Source of the DNA: Mallotus nudiflorus
Taxonomy: Eukaryota; Streptophyta; Magnoliopsida; Malpighiales; Euphorbiaceae
Assembly: GCA_947683625.1 (NCBI GenBank)
Contig: CANTUR010000281.1
Coordinates: 1,068,001-1,132,000 of the forward strand
Direction of reading: 5' to 3'
Length of the DNA stretch: 64,000 bases
The position numbers were made by a program, and so were the translations under genes. Shown piece by piece: positions 22,976-34,600 of the stretch. Below the pieces are notes generated by a model. That model worked only from the letters and a program-made list of their open reading frames with translations. It was not told the DNA's origin and did not search any database. Positions within the stretch are counted from its first letter, which is position 1, and each line of letters starts with the position of its first letter.

Positions 22976-23575
22976 ATGGCTTGCACGATCGATTTCCGGG
23001 GCCTAGACGAAGGCTTCGGCGGCAAAACCTACAAGCGAAAGCGCGAATCACAATCACAAGCCATTACCCCAACAGACGAAAACAACGGCTTATCAATGGA
23101 TATCGATCTTAACGCTCTTCCTCCACCGGCAAAGCGATCAGCTTTTCAATCAGCAGAGGATCCAAACAAACCAGTGTACGGAAAACCGACGTACGACGGC
23201 GTAATAGCCGGAAAAGCGTCAGGACGGAAGTGGAAACAGGTGAGGAAACAGAGAGCGTCGGCCAAGCATGTGAGCTTAAAAGGGTCGAGCTTCGAGGACA
23301 GGGAGCGGCAGAAGGAGGTAAAGAGAGCTTACAGGGAGAGGATGAATGAGCTTAAAGAAGAAATAAAGAGGAATAAGCAAGAGAAAAGGAGATTAAGAGA
23401 GGAAAGAGAGAAGAAGAAGCAAGAGAACATTTTAAGGTCTGGTACCAAGTTGCAGAAGATTACTAACCCTAAGACTTTGAAGAAGATTGCTAAGAGTAAA
23501 GATAGGAAGTTGCTTAAGGTTGTTCCTGATGATGTTGTTAACAGAAATAACAGGAAAATTAAGAATGATAATTAG
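22976..23575 (+). CDS. CCDC86: CCDC86/Cgr1-like rRNA-processing protein
   Basis: Single-exon gene of 199 residues. Residues ~1-70 are variable, with a basic KRKR patch and an LPPPAKR stretch. A conserved core follows: GRKWKQVRKQRASAKHVSLKGSSFEDRERQKEVKRAYRERMNELKEEIKRN in pieces (about residues 82-130), then a Lys/Arg/Glu-rich coiled coil (to about 155) and the tail QKITNPKTLKKIAKSKDRKLLK. This matches the Cgr1/CCDC86 family, nucleolar proteins needed for processing of 60S-subunit rRNA in yeast. A nucleolar role here is inferred from the family, and the site II plus telo-box promoter agrees. The first ATG after the leader gives the family's usual N-terminus. It is convergent with the PPR gene, 222 bases away. 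Confidence 0.85.
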   Translation: MACTIDFRGLDEGFGGKTYKRKRESQSQAITPTDENNGLSMDIDLNALPPPAKRSAFQSAEDPNKPVYGKPTYDGVIAGKASGRKWKQVRKQRASAKHVSLKGSSFEDRERQKEVKRAYRERMNELKEEIKRNKQEKRRLREEREKKKQENILRSGTKLQKITNPKTLKKIAKSKDRKLLKVVPDDVVNRNNRKIKNDN

Positions 23576-23797
23576 GGTTTTCTTCTGGTTTTTGGGCTTT
23601 TTGAGTTTTGTTTCTTGAGTGTTATCAATTCAATTATAATGTTAATGTAAGAGTTTTGAAGACATTTAATGAGTATTTTTCAGTTTTGGAAATTTATTCT
23701 TTGTTTTCCATTGATTTGTTCACTTTCAGAATTGAATTCTTGAATTGGGTTTTGCAGACCTATACAATTTCTGTACTAAGCAATTACACTGCAGTTG

Positions 23798-26257
23798 TTA
23801 CCAGTAATCCTTGCAGGAGCAGAACCCATCTCTAAAATGATGAAACCTGCTTGAATCTCTAACTGTAATCCCCCTTCCAACGAGTTTAGATATCACCTTG
23901 ATTGCAGAATGGCAGTCTCTGCAGGCGCGTAAATTCTTCATTACCAGTATTGGTGATCCCTCCGGCGTGCTGATCAGTGCAAAAGCTATTGCTAATCGTT
24001 CACTATGATATTTGAGTGATTCGATTTTGGTATCTTCATCCACATTGTGTAGAGCACAACTTGTATCCGGAATATATCCTTCTTTTTCCATTTGCTCTGA
24101 TAGCATATCGATTTTTAGTATGATTTCCTTCATCTGTGGATGGCTCCTGTCATTTGCTGTGAATACATGAACTTTGTGTTTAATCTCAAGCCAACTATGG
24201 GCTGGAACCTTCTTGAGTCCACGTTCTCTCATTTCCTTCTTAATCTTCCCTACGCTGTCCCACTGACCTGCTGCAGCAAGGATATTGGACATGGTGACAT
24301 ACGGGGCAGCATCCCTGAGGACCTCCATATTGAAGAGCTGGTGTGCTGCTATCTTTGCCAAGTCATGGTTCTTATGAATCCTGCACGAGTTCAAAACTGA
24401 TGACCACATTACCTCATCAGGTTCAAATGGCATTTGAGATATCAACTTCACTGCCTCATTGAATCGTCCACTCCTACATAGCATGTCAACCATTGACGCA
24501 TAGTGTTCTCTTTTTGGAATAAGTTCATAGATTGTAGTCATGGAATTGAAATGTTTCAATCCTTCTTCAATCAGTCCAGAGTGGCTACAAGCTGATAAAA
24601 TGCAAAGGAAGCTAACTGAATCTGGTTGATAACCTGACCGAATCATCTCTTCAAATGATTTAAGAGTGGCATCACCATCCCCATTTTGTGCATACGCTGA
24701 CATTAATGCATTCCAAGAGATTACATTTCTTTCAGGCATCTCTTTAAAAGTTTCAATTGCAGCTGTCAGAGAACCGCATTTCGCATACATGTCCACTAGT
24801 GCACTCCCAGAATAAACGTTTGACCTAAAACCTAATTTGATTATATATGAGTGCAACTGTTTCCCAAAAGATATTGAAGCCAAATTTGCGGAGGCTTTTA
24901 AGACACTGGCAAAAGTAGCCTGGTCAGCACTTACAGTGGCTCTGCGCATCTCATTAAACAGTTTTAGCCCTTCTTCAAAAAGTCCTTTCTGAATATTGGC
25001 AGAAATCATGGCTGTCCATGGAACAGTGCATTTACTGCTTAGTTTCAGAAATATCCTTTCAGCGTCCTCTGATCTTCCACACTTAGCATACATGTCAACT
25101 AAAGAATTTGCTACCAGGGCTTCTAAATCAGCTGTTGTCACAATGGCCTGGGAATGAAGTTGCTTACCCATTTGTAAGTTTAGTGTATTTGTCGCTACAC
25201 TCAACATGGTCGCAAAAGGGAAATTCCTCCTATCAAATTTTGTGAATTGTAGCTCATGGAAAAGATAAATAGATTCTTTATATTGCCCAATCCATGAATA
25301 AGCAGTAATCATCACATTGTAAGAAACACCGTCCAACTCTGGCATCTTATTGAAAAGTTTCCTAGCTTCATCTACACAATCATGCTTTGAGTAGAAGTCA
25401 AGCAATGCATTCCCTACAAACACATTTGAAACAAGATCAGACTTCACTGCGTAACCATGAACCTGCTGCCCAAATGTTGTATCATCTAACCCAATACAAG
25501 CACATAAAACCCCCTGAAACGTAAAATCTGAAGGTTCAAACCCCAAATTATGCATCTCCATGAAAAGCTTTATGGCTTCTTCATTCAATCCTCCTTTTCC
25601 ATATCCCGTTATCAATGCATTATAAGTAACAGAATCCCTTAAATTCATTTCCTTAAATATCTGATGAGCTAAATCTAAACGATGCATTTTGCAATAAGAA
25701 TCAACCAAAGAATTGCAAATTATAACGGCTGAATCATGTCCCAATTTAACAATATAAGAATGAAGTTGAAATAATTCTTCCACCATCTTCGGCTCATTAC
25801 ATCCTGATAATAGAGTAGCGAATGTCACATAATCAGGCTTCAAGCGATCCCTATTCATATCAACAAAAACCTTAAAAGCCTCACTAAATTGATAGATCTG
25901 ACAATACCCACCAATCAAAATTGTCCAAGTAACAGCAGTACGATCAATCATGCTATCAAAAAGCTCTCTAGCACTAGAAAAATTACCCTCTTTAACGTAA
26001 CCCTGAATCATCATATTTGTGGAGATGGTATTTTTGTGAGGCATTTTATCGAACATGTTGCGTGCTTCGGATAATTGGCCTCTTTGAAGAAGGTTCTTGA
26101 CTTGGAAATTGGAGCGAGAAGTGTTTGGGTCGAAACCGGTTTTGATGATGCGGGCATCGATAGAGGTTTTGGCATTCTGGGGGGAGATTCTTGGAGGTTG
26201 AGAGGATGCTAAAGAAGTTAGAGTTTTAAGTGGAAATTTTCTGGATGATAATTTCAT
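23798..26257 (-). CDS. DYW-type pentatricopeptide repeat (PPR) protein, organellar RNA editing factor type
   Basis: Intronless gene of 819 residues, as usual for PPR genes. A short basic N-terminus (MKLSSRKFPLKTLTSLASS) is probably a mitochondrial or plastid targeting signal. From ~60 on there are tandem P, L and S repeats (for example NTISTNMMIQGYVKEGNFSSARELFDSM, VTYNALITGYGKGGLNEEAIKLFMEM, VISWNALMSAYAQNGDGDATLKSFEEM). E and E+ motifs follow (about 630-725), then a complete DYW domain to the C-terminus: HSE at 751-753, CRDCH at 779-783, CSC at 813-815, ending KDYW. The DYW domain is the cytidine deaminase of C-to-U editing; HSE holds the catalytic glutamate and the HxE...CxxC residues bind zinc. 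The RNA target cannot be told from sequence. Confidence 0.93.
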   Translation of the reverse strand: MKLSSRKFPLKTLTSLASSQPPRISPQNAKTSIDARIIKTGFDPNTSRSNFQVKNLLQRGQLSEARNMFDKMPHKNTISTNMMIQGYVKEGNFSSARELFDSMIDRTAVTWTILIGGYCQIYQFSEAFKVFVDMNRDRLKPDYVTFATLLSGCNEPKMVEELFQLHSYIVKLGHDSAVIICNSLVDSYCKMHRLDLAHQIFKEMNLRDSVTYNALITGYGKGGLNEEAIKLFMEMHNLGFEPSDFTFQGVLCACIGLDDTTFGQQVHGYAVKSDLVSNVFVGNALLDFYSKHDCVDEARKLFNKMPELDGVSYNVMITAYSWIGQYKESIYLFHELQFTKFDRRNFPFATMLSVATNTLNLQMGKQLHSQAIVTTADLEALVANSLVDMYAKCGRSEDAERIFLKLSSKCTVPWTAMISANIQKGLFEEGLKLFNEMRRATVSADQATFASVLKASANLASISFGKQLHSYIIKLGFRSNVYSGSALVDMYAKCGSLTAAIETFKEMPERNVISWNALMSAYAQNGDGDATLKSFEEMIRSGYQPDSVSFLCILSACSHSGLIEEGLKHFNSMTTIYELIPKREHYASMVDMLCRSGRFNEAVKLISQMPFEPDEVMWSSVLNSCRIHKNHDLAKIAAHQLFNMEVLRDAAPYVTMSNILAAAGQWDSVGKIKKEMRERGLKKVPAHSWLEIKHKVHVFTANDRSHPQMKEIILKIDMLSEQMEKEGYIPDTSCALHNVDEDTKIESLKYHSERLAIAFALISTPEGSPILVMKNLRACRDCHSAIKVISKLVGRGITVRDSSRFHHFRDGFCSCKDYW

Positions 26258-28401
26258 ACGAACGGTTTTGGCAGTTAATTAAGCGCGCTGATGCATATTT
26301 AAAAATGTACGACCGTTTATACGCAACAGGGTATGTCGTCGCTATTCCCTTTTTTTTTTTTTTTTTGACAAAGTCGCAATTCCTAATTGCCATTCTTCTT
26401 ATCTAGCAAATTCAAAAAGCTAAAATTACAAATTTAGTGTTTCAACTTTTTAGTTTTTTTTTATTTTGAGTGTTTAAATTTTTTTGTAATTAAATATCGT
26501 TAAAAAAATATCAATGTAGTATTTTTATTAGATTTGATATTGATTGGATATTGAGTAGGATTAAATGAGACTCATTTTTATTTTAATTATTATCCACATT
26601 ATGTGCTGTATGTATTGCATTATTTACATGATAAAATTACCTTTGTTAAAGATTATGAATTGATAAAAATAACCTCAATATTACATTTATTAAAGACATA
26701 GAGAGTGACTGAATAATGATAATTTTATCATTTTAATAATGTAACACATATGATAAATGATATGATTAATAACTAAAATAAAAATGGGTCATGTTTGATT
26801 TAATTAAGTAGATAGTCAGTATCAAAATCGGTCAAAGACATTATATTGGTATGTTTTTCAAAAATTCAAACACTTGATTGTAAAAAAAATAAAAGTTAAA
26901 AATTTAAATAGAAAAAATTGAAAAGTTGAGGCATTAAATTTGTAGTTTTTTCATTAAAAAATAATAACTTATTGAGAATAAATTACTATTTTTTTCATGC
27001 AACTCTTTTATGAAAAAATTATTTATTTATTTTTAATTTATTATAGTAAAATATGTATTGACCAATTCAGTGTAGAAATAGCTAAATTAGCTTAAATTTT
27101 TTAGTCTAATATGAGAAGTTAATTAAGTGGAATAACCTTTTCAACTAATATATTAAAAAATAAATTTTGAAAAATTAAATAATGTTAAATTATATATATA
27201 AAAATATTAGATTAAACAATACTTTTAAATTTGTTATTATCGAAATAATTTGTGAGGGGTTAGAATTTTATTTCTCAAACCGGATTATAAAGATGTTACT
27301 AAGAACTAACATTGTCTAAATGAAATACTCAAAATTCATAAACAGAGAGGCTCTTGGCCTGATTATGAATCTTTCTCAATTATTTTGTATAATAAAAAAA
27401 CAATTGGCAAAAATATATTACTTTGCATAACCTTATAAATTCATTATATTTCAAATAATGACAAAAACTTATCTAGCTATATATTCACCAACAGATTTGC
27501 AATGGTGCCATATGCACCATTAAAAAATGGATATACTGAAGCAGCGATGCATATATATACATTTTTTTAAAAAAATAGTATTATATTTCGTTTACTATTT
27601 TATTTAGTTTTTATATGATTTAAGTATTAATAAATTGTATATTCATTTTAAATAAATAATATTTAACACTTTAAAATACCTTTAAAAAAAGTTACTATTT
27701 AACTACAATTAAAAATTAATATCCGGCATTGTTTGCAACTTATGGTAGATACGGTGTTTGCATTGGAGCAGGGGAATCCTAGTCAAATTACCTAAAGATT
27801 TGATATAATACAGGATGATGTAATTAAGAATTGTCTACATAATTTTTCTATTATTTATTTTGTAATATTAAGATATGAAGTTTGTGCTTGTTCATCGTGA
27901 TAACGCTCAGGACAAACATGAAATTTAAAGAGTTCCAAATTTGATCTCCACTTCTCTCAAAATACTAACACTAACATTCCAATTATTGCATTCAAAATAA
28001 TTTTTGATTTAGACTGAAAAGTTATGGTATAAACTATTATAATGTGCGAGTAATATAAAGAGAGCAACAGAGAATTTCCAATCATAAAAAATTAATTTGA
28101 TTCAGCTGAGTAAAAATAATACAGACATTCAAAGCAAAAATAATTTTTTTGATAAAGAAGTCTTTGCTAGCTAGCATTTGCTGGACATGTTTGTTTGTTT
28201 CTCTTCAATCAATTCTAGTACACTCCTCTCTGATACTCACGGCTACAGAATTCTCCACCAAGATCATCGCATGCTTCTGCACAGAAAACCCTGCAAAATG
28301 AAGAAAGATCTATCATTAATCAGTACATCCCTGCACAAGACTGGTAATCTACTTGTAAACAGAAGATGATGCTAAATTTGGCTACTTCAGTCTTCAGGGC
28401 A
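26258..28401. other. Intergenic region between the PPR gene and LIR1
   Basis: No gene. It holds a poly-T run (about 26349-26367), a palindromic MITE (26422-26955), and AT-rich DNA with no recognised element up to the 3' end of LIR1. Confidence 0.6.
26422..26955. mobile_element. Palindromic MITE, copy 1
   Basis: About 530 bases whose two halves are inverted repeats. The left side has ACAAATTTAGTGTTTCAAC, GAGTGTTTAAATTTTT, ATCAATGTAGTATTTT and CTCATTTTTATTTTAATTAT. The right side carries the same series in reverse complement (GGGTCATGTTTG, ATTATATTGGTATG, CAAACACTTGATTG, GTTGAGGCATTAAATTTGT). There is no coding potential. A related copy lies at about 61612-62152. It probably belongs to a Mutator-like or other hairpin MITE family; the family was not identified. 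Confidence 0.7.
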
Positions 28402-28968
28402 TTACGTTTTTTCGTCATTGTATTCAAGATGCTCTCTGTCAAAAGGCTCTGAAGCAATGGTAGCTGCTGCTTCATTTCTGACCTCAAGCTTTACTTCAGG
28501 AAAAATGTCTGCCAAGCAGGCATCTCCACCTATGGTTTCACATGCCTCTGCTGGAAACACACTGACCAAAACACTCTGTCAGTTAAAGCCTAGCTCTAAC
28601 TTTGAAGTAGAACCCAGTTCCAAGAAACTATTAAGAATTATATATGTTTAAAGTCTAGCTCTAACTTTGAAGCAAAACCCAGTTCAGCTCTAACTTTGAA
28701 GTAAAACCCAGTTCCAAGAAACAAGTACGTAGTAAGAATTATGATTAAAGTAGCAGAAAATATATTTATATACTTACGAGATCAGGGAGCTGTAATCAAC
28801 AGTGGAGGATGTGTCATGAGCGACAGTAGTAGCAGCTGCTTTGATTGCAGAGGGACAAGGAGCACGAGATGAAGTGCTCAACTTTGATGGAGATAAGGTG
28901 AGCTGTGACAAGTGCTTAGAGGGTAGTAGTGGGACAACAGGAGGTGCAATGCTCAAAGCTGACTGCAT
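28402..28968 (-). CDS. LIR1: Light-regulated protein LIR1, chloroplastic (2 exons)
   Basis: Exon 1 is 28968-28778 and exon 2 is 28561-28402, giving 116 residues. The first ~45 residues (MQSALSIAPPVVPLLPSKHL and on, Ser/Thr-rich, few acidic residues) look like a chloroplast transit peptide. The mature part has VDYSS, then VFPAEACETIGGDAC across the splice junction, then PEVKLE and a C-terminal SEP-x-REHLEYND. These are the family's hallmark conserved stretches with paired cysteines. Known role: LIR1 binds ferredoxin-NADP reductase and helps TROL hold it at the thylakoid in the dark; its transcript is light- and clock-controlled. The upstream sequence has an evening element, an I-box and a TATA box. 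The 216-base intron consists largely of three copies of a ~38-base unit. Confidence 0.88.
28590..28722 (-). repeat. Three tandem-like repeats in the LIR1 intron
   Basis: The unit AGCTCTAACTTTGAAGTA followed by AACCCAGTTCCAAGAAAC occurs at 28592-28629, 28657-28685 (shorter) and 28686-28722. AAGAATTAT follows copies one and three. The repeats fill most of the 216-base intron, so the intron grew by local duplication. Confidence 0.75.
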
Positions 28969-29042
28969 CTTTGATAGTGTTTTAATTTGAGAGAAAAAAA
29001 AAAGGTTAATAATTTGCAGGAACAGGAAAATGGAGTTGGTGC

Positions 29043-29096
29043 AAATTTATACATAGGATGGCTAAGATGCAAGATATTTTTGCTTCTTTGGATAAG
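29043..29096 (-). promoter_or_regulatory. LIR1 promoter: TATA box, evening element, I-box
   Basis: Read towards LIR1 (minus strand): TATAAA at 29046-29051, 78 bases before the start codon; AAAATATCT at 29072-29080, an exact evening element bound by CCA1/LHY-type clock proteins; and GATAAG at 29091-29096 (plus-strand orientation), an I-box of light-regulated genes. A second AAATATCT-type site is near 29206-29214. Close packing within 50 bases and the known clock regulation of LIR1 support a real promoter. Function is inferred. Confidence 0.6.
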
Positions 29097-29099
29097 GGT

Positions 29100-31607
29100 T
29101 ACTTTTTCTCTTGTTATTGTCTTGTAAGGGATGGAGGAATTTTATCGGGTTACAATCATGTAAGAGAACTTTTTTTATTGAGTTATGAAAATATTTATAT
29201 CGAAAAAGATATTTATAGCCGCTCGTTATATAAAATGAACCATAAAAAGTACAAATCTCATAGGTAATATCATCTTTTAAAAAAAAATTTCACATCATCA
29301 TGCTAAAAAAAAATACGTAATATGTCTTTGTACTTTGTCATTTACTGAAGGCAATCCTGTTTTGAGGGTGATTAAAAAAACTAGCTAAAAATCAAATTAA
29401 TTTTTTTTTAAAAAAATTATTAATTCATTCGAATGTATTATATCCAAAAGTTGAATTTTTATAATATATTTACATATATTGAATCAATTTGTTAAATGTA
29501 ATACTATAGATATGAATACAAATTTTCTTTTAACTTTTTATTTTTCAATTTTTTAATTTCCGCTTTGCTGAAGTAGTTAAATAAGGATTCATCATTTTAA
29601 TATATTCATCTTTCATATAATTGTGCAAAGAGTATATTTTCAGATTGGGAAATGGATACTGAACGTGTACTAAACAAACAGAATTGGCATTTTGAATAGC
29701 GGGACAAAACTATGATTTGCTTGAAGATTTTATTTTTGGTTCTAGGAGTGCTTTAGCTAAGATTATCCTTACCAAATATATTGCAATTTAAAAAAAAAAA
29801 AAAAAAACTCCATAACAGTCAAAGAGAAACTCATGACAATAACTATAACAGAATCATTTAAAAAGAATGATTTCTGATTTAAATTTGGGAACCTTATGCA
29901 CCTATAATCATGAAAATTGTTTGCACCTATAATCACTCACTAGCTACATAGGCCAAAGAAAAAAAAAATTACTCCTAAATTGTAAGATGTTGAAATTTTT
30001 TTTTTTAGATACTGGAAGAAATTAATACTTAATGTTCATAAAATACTATGTATGCAAATTCCTTAATTATAAACCTAGAGTATTTCATCCACTTGTAACA
30101 TCGCGAGGGAGCATTCTCCACACCGGAAATTTAGTAAGTTAGGTTTCATACGACTGAGGTGATAACACCCAAAGGCGAGCTCTAGTTGTGTTTCCTATTT
30201 TGTCTTTTGGAGGTTCGTTGTAGAATAAATTGGTGATATAATTTTAATATGATAGTTAATTCAATACTTGATAATAACTTATATATGAAGAAAGCTATCG
30301 TAGCAAACCGGTGATTTGAAGAATTGAGATTAAATTTTGCATTTTGATATTTTTCTATATTAATTTAGTTAAAGGCATTATTTTTAAAATTTTGTTAACT
30401 TAATTAACACTGTAATTTTATTAACATTTATTCAATTTATTGTAATATACTAGTTCTATTTTACTTCTAATATGAATATTCTAACTTAAACAATAAATGT
30501 TTGTATTAATGTTGACTTTATAAAAAATTTAATCCATTAATTCAAATAATATTAAATTTCTTTTCAGAAATTACATAATACAAAAATCTTTATAATCCAA
30601 TGTATATATTAACAGTGTACTTTATGCATAGAAGAGTAAGTAACTCAGTTGCAGTTTGACTTGGTAAAGAACCCTTAACTAATGTGTGTAGCCATAAATC
30701 ATCTATTACCAATTACAGGTAAAGATCTTTAGTAGAACACCTTGACCGTTTTAATTTTGGTTTCTTATTCATGTGGAGAAGGGTCTATCCAGTTAAACCA
30801 AATTAATCCCTGAATATCAAATAAGGTCAAAATAGTTGAAGTGTTGTTTCTTTTTAACTCTCACTTTTTTAAACTTCCATTATCAATTAATGAACTGATG
30901 TTAATCGAGTTTTTTCTTGCCAAACAATTACAGATTGATAAATAAATTGAACAAAAAAAAAACACAACACTATCATCCTTATTTTATTACATCATAACAA
31001 ATATAATAAATTTTGACATGTTCCACAAAATAAATACAAGCCGCCAAGCACTATAACTCTCAGACCATCCAAGTCCATGAATTCCCGTGTGTTAAAGTCC
31101 ATTGAAGTTGTACAAACATAGCGAGCATGACAAATACTCTATCTAATTCATCAACAACCGTTAGATCTAATTCATCAACATATGCCTTTAATGTGATCCC
31201 TTAGAAGAATCCTCAGAAAAACAAGTAGGACTTGACTTGTGAATTACTTAAAAAGAATGTCTCCTTTGCACAATAATAAAGTAGAAAGAGCTTGAGATTT
31301 CCTAATGTTGTACAGTCGACTAGTATCTTATGATGTTTCTCCTTTGCACATGGTCATATAACTAAAATGGTTTCTAAATTTCAAAAATCCCTCGTTTAAT
31401 AACTTCAGTACTTCACTGAAGCAATTAAACATTAGCAGCAGAAATGATGAGTTCACATATTCATCATCCAAGAAACCCGTCCCATTAGAATTCACATGCC
31501 AACTTGACAATAACCAGCAGAGGTCTGCCTGCTTGCAAGCAACACAAGGCCTGCTGGCAAGCTACACAAGGACAAAAATAAGGAGTTGCAACAATGGAAG
31601 CAGCTTC
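29100..31607. other. Intergenic region between LIR1 and the sialyltransferase-like gene
   Basis: No gene seen. Mostly AT-rich, with an A-run (29791-29808) and a GC-richer island at about 30100-30200 of unknown origin. From about 31000 the sequence is probably the 3' untranslated region or flank of the sialyltransferase-like gene. It holds short direct repeats (ATCTAATTCATCAACA at about 31141 and 31164; CTCCTTTGCACA at 31261 and 31338). Confidence 0.5.
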
Positions 31608-34600
31608 TCATACCTCAGATTTTGAGGAATGCCTCACGCATACTAAATCATCCAATTTATTACCATCCATTTTATAGAGAGAGACACCTTCCATCTGGAC
31701 ATAGTGATCACATGCTTCCTTTCTTAGACTCTCAAATGGCATGACCTCCCATTTGTTGTAATTTGAGAACTTCCTGACATCACTCATGTCTGAAGACCCT
31801 GAGATGGGCCCATTATTGTTAGGGTCAACATTTCCCCACACCTTGCAACTTCCAAACTGTCCTGGCCCCTGACCCCTTTTTAAGCGCAAAGCAGCAGCAT
31901 GAGCTCTGCTTATCATTTCTCGACTTGGCACATCTGACCAGTCTTGTTTCCTCTGAGATCTCATGGGAGAATGAATTCTAATAACCTGCAAGTATACACA
32001 GTAAAACACAATCAATATCTATGGTTCATCACAAATATTGTTTGAAGGATCAACTAGCATGGTCTATTTGCACTAAAAGGAAATGTAGTCATACACCAAG
32101 GCATTCCAGGAGCTGATAATATGCACGTCCTTGAAGTGGATTATGCCCTTTCCTGGGAGTAGAAAAGTATCGTGTCCTACAAGAAGCATCACTTTAATAG
32201 TTAGCAACAAAGGGGGAATAAAGACGGCATCAAATATCCTGTGGACCTTTGCACTTTTAAAATCCCAAAGTTATTTAAGAAAGAAGACGACTATGAAAAA
32301 TGCTAAAAAATTGGAGATAAAAGAGGTGTCGACTTATTTCAAATGTTTGTGGATAACTATGAAAGAAAATTATTACATGAGAACATTTCAAATACCTTAT
32401 GTTTTAAGTTACTGCAACTTATGTTTGTACCCACGTTAGAGAAACATCATAGAGAACAATTGGCAAGATGAAAACTAAAGGGCTCAAATATTAATATAAT
32501 AACATATAAAACACATTTGATTAAGAATACGGTGTAATAAAAGTAAATCAAAGACTTGAAAATTAAATTACCACTCAGTATAGCCAGGATCAACTGTAAA
32601 TCCATATATATCAACAATGTCACACATAGAAAGTGCTAGTTCAATAGATTTCATTCCAGTTCCCTTGGCGCCTCTGCGAAGCACAATTCCTTGGAAGAGA
32701 TAAACAGGATTTGGAATACTCTGTAATACGAATGTTACAAGAATATTAGGTGCTTTTGATAATGGTTGAATTACTTAATCAGACTACTGAAAGCAATAAT
32801 TTCCCTGGCCAAGACACCTACTAGGAAAATGGAAGGAATAACGTTGAAAACAGTGGCATGCAAGGGATATGATCTCATGAAATGGCCAAAACAAAGCATA
32901 AAGTTAACTAAATATCAGATAGTTGTAACACACTTACATTGTACAGAAATGATAAAGCCTTTTGGGATGCCAACTTACCTTTATCATTGCATTAAAGTCT
33001 CTGTGAGTCACACTTTTAATTATAAGTACCTCATCAGCTGCAGAAGAAAAAAGCTCATTAGCATTGTCTTTTAAATTCACAGAATACAATCAATTCAGAC
33101 TTTCATCTTTGCTCAGTAGAAAGAAAATTCAGGAACAACTGTACAGGAGAATAGATATGTGGGGACCTGAATCATATGCAAGACAAACTAAAACCAGAAT
33201 CAACAAACCTTCTTTTGTTCCACTACCCATTTTTAGTGAAAAAGAAATAGAAAGATCCCCATGCTATCATAGAGAGTGAGAAAATACGTCAATCTGTACT
33301 CTGTATTCTATACAACACTGTACCCCTGTGGATTGATAGTATTAAGACATCTAAACTAAGTTCTTCCATTGTAATTGTGCATGTAAAAGGCTTAGAATAG
33401 ATGTTTTCCTTTAAATTTTGAAAAAGCATAACAGCATCAATAACTCACATTTGATTGTCTTCAACATAAACATTATCATGGACAGAAAAATACAGTAGCT
33501 CTAGTAGCTAACGTGCCAACATTGAACCTAAACATCAATGCTCTCATCACATTTTAAGTTCACACACATGATCAAAGTACACTCAGACAAAGCTTGGTAG
33601 ATTTTGGTTATTATAAGATACAAATGAAAACTACATAAACTGGTGGTATCAGTTTAAATTGTAGTGTCAAATAAAGATAAAAACTTACTAGATCCATTGA
33701 GAATTTTAACCATGTTACGAGCGGCACCCCTAACTACAAGGCGGAAATCCCTCTTTATACCAACATGCTTGGCAAATTTCTGCTCAGGAAATCAGAAGGC
33801 AAGATGAGCACTCTCAACCACTACCAGAAAAAAGTAGAGAAGAACACAATATAGCTTACAATGCAACATCTAAAAGACAACGTTGAAATGGCTCAACATC
33901 CACAAATAAAATAAAATTTTAAAAAGATGAGTTAGAAACTGTTCAATTATTAGCACAGCCCAACCTCTAGGGAAGGAAAAATAGGGAAACAATAGGTTTT
34001 TCATGGCTGGCACCTGAGATGGGACTGGTCTTATTATGAGAGAAAAGAAAACAAAAAAGCAACAATTCACATTTTGGTTTTAATTAATTGCAATTACTAT
34101 TGCCAGATTACCTCATTAACAGGGGCCTCATTATCTCGTATAACAGCATCATGACTATCAATCTCTTCTCCAAACTCTGTCTTTAGTAAATCTCCTGAGT
34201 TGCCAACAACAGCACAGGTTTTAAATTGCCGGGGATGAAAAGGAGGTTTTGCTGGCAGAATCAAATTAAGATGTTCCTCACAAAGAGTCTGATTGTAGCA
34301 TTTATCAGCTCCCCTGAAACCAAAAGAAATCGGGTGAACTAAGTTTACTTCTGCATTCAAACAAAGACTTAATGGTATTTCATAACTAATCAATCAAGCA
34401 GCAGATAGTAGACCACCTAAAAAGGAATATTTATTATTTGATCCATATCCTAACATAAGAAGGTATTCCAGTAAAGTCACAGAACTTGGAAAACAAAAAC
34501 CACAAGAGGGGAAACGATAAATTTCATACAATTGAGCAATCCTTTTAGCTGCATACTCCAACCACCCATCTGGTCGAACATCGAGATATTCTCTTGTAAG

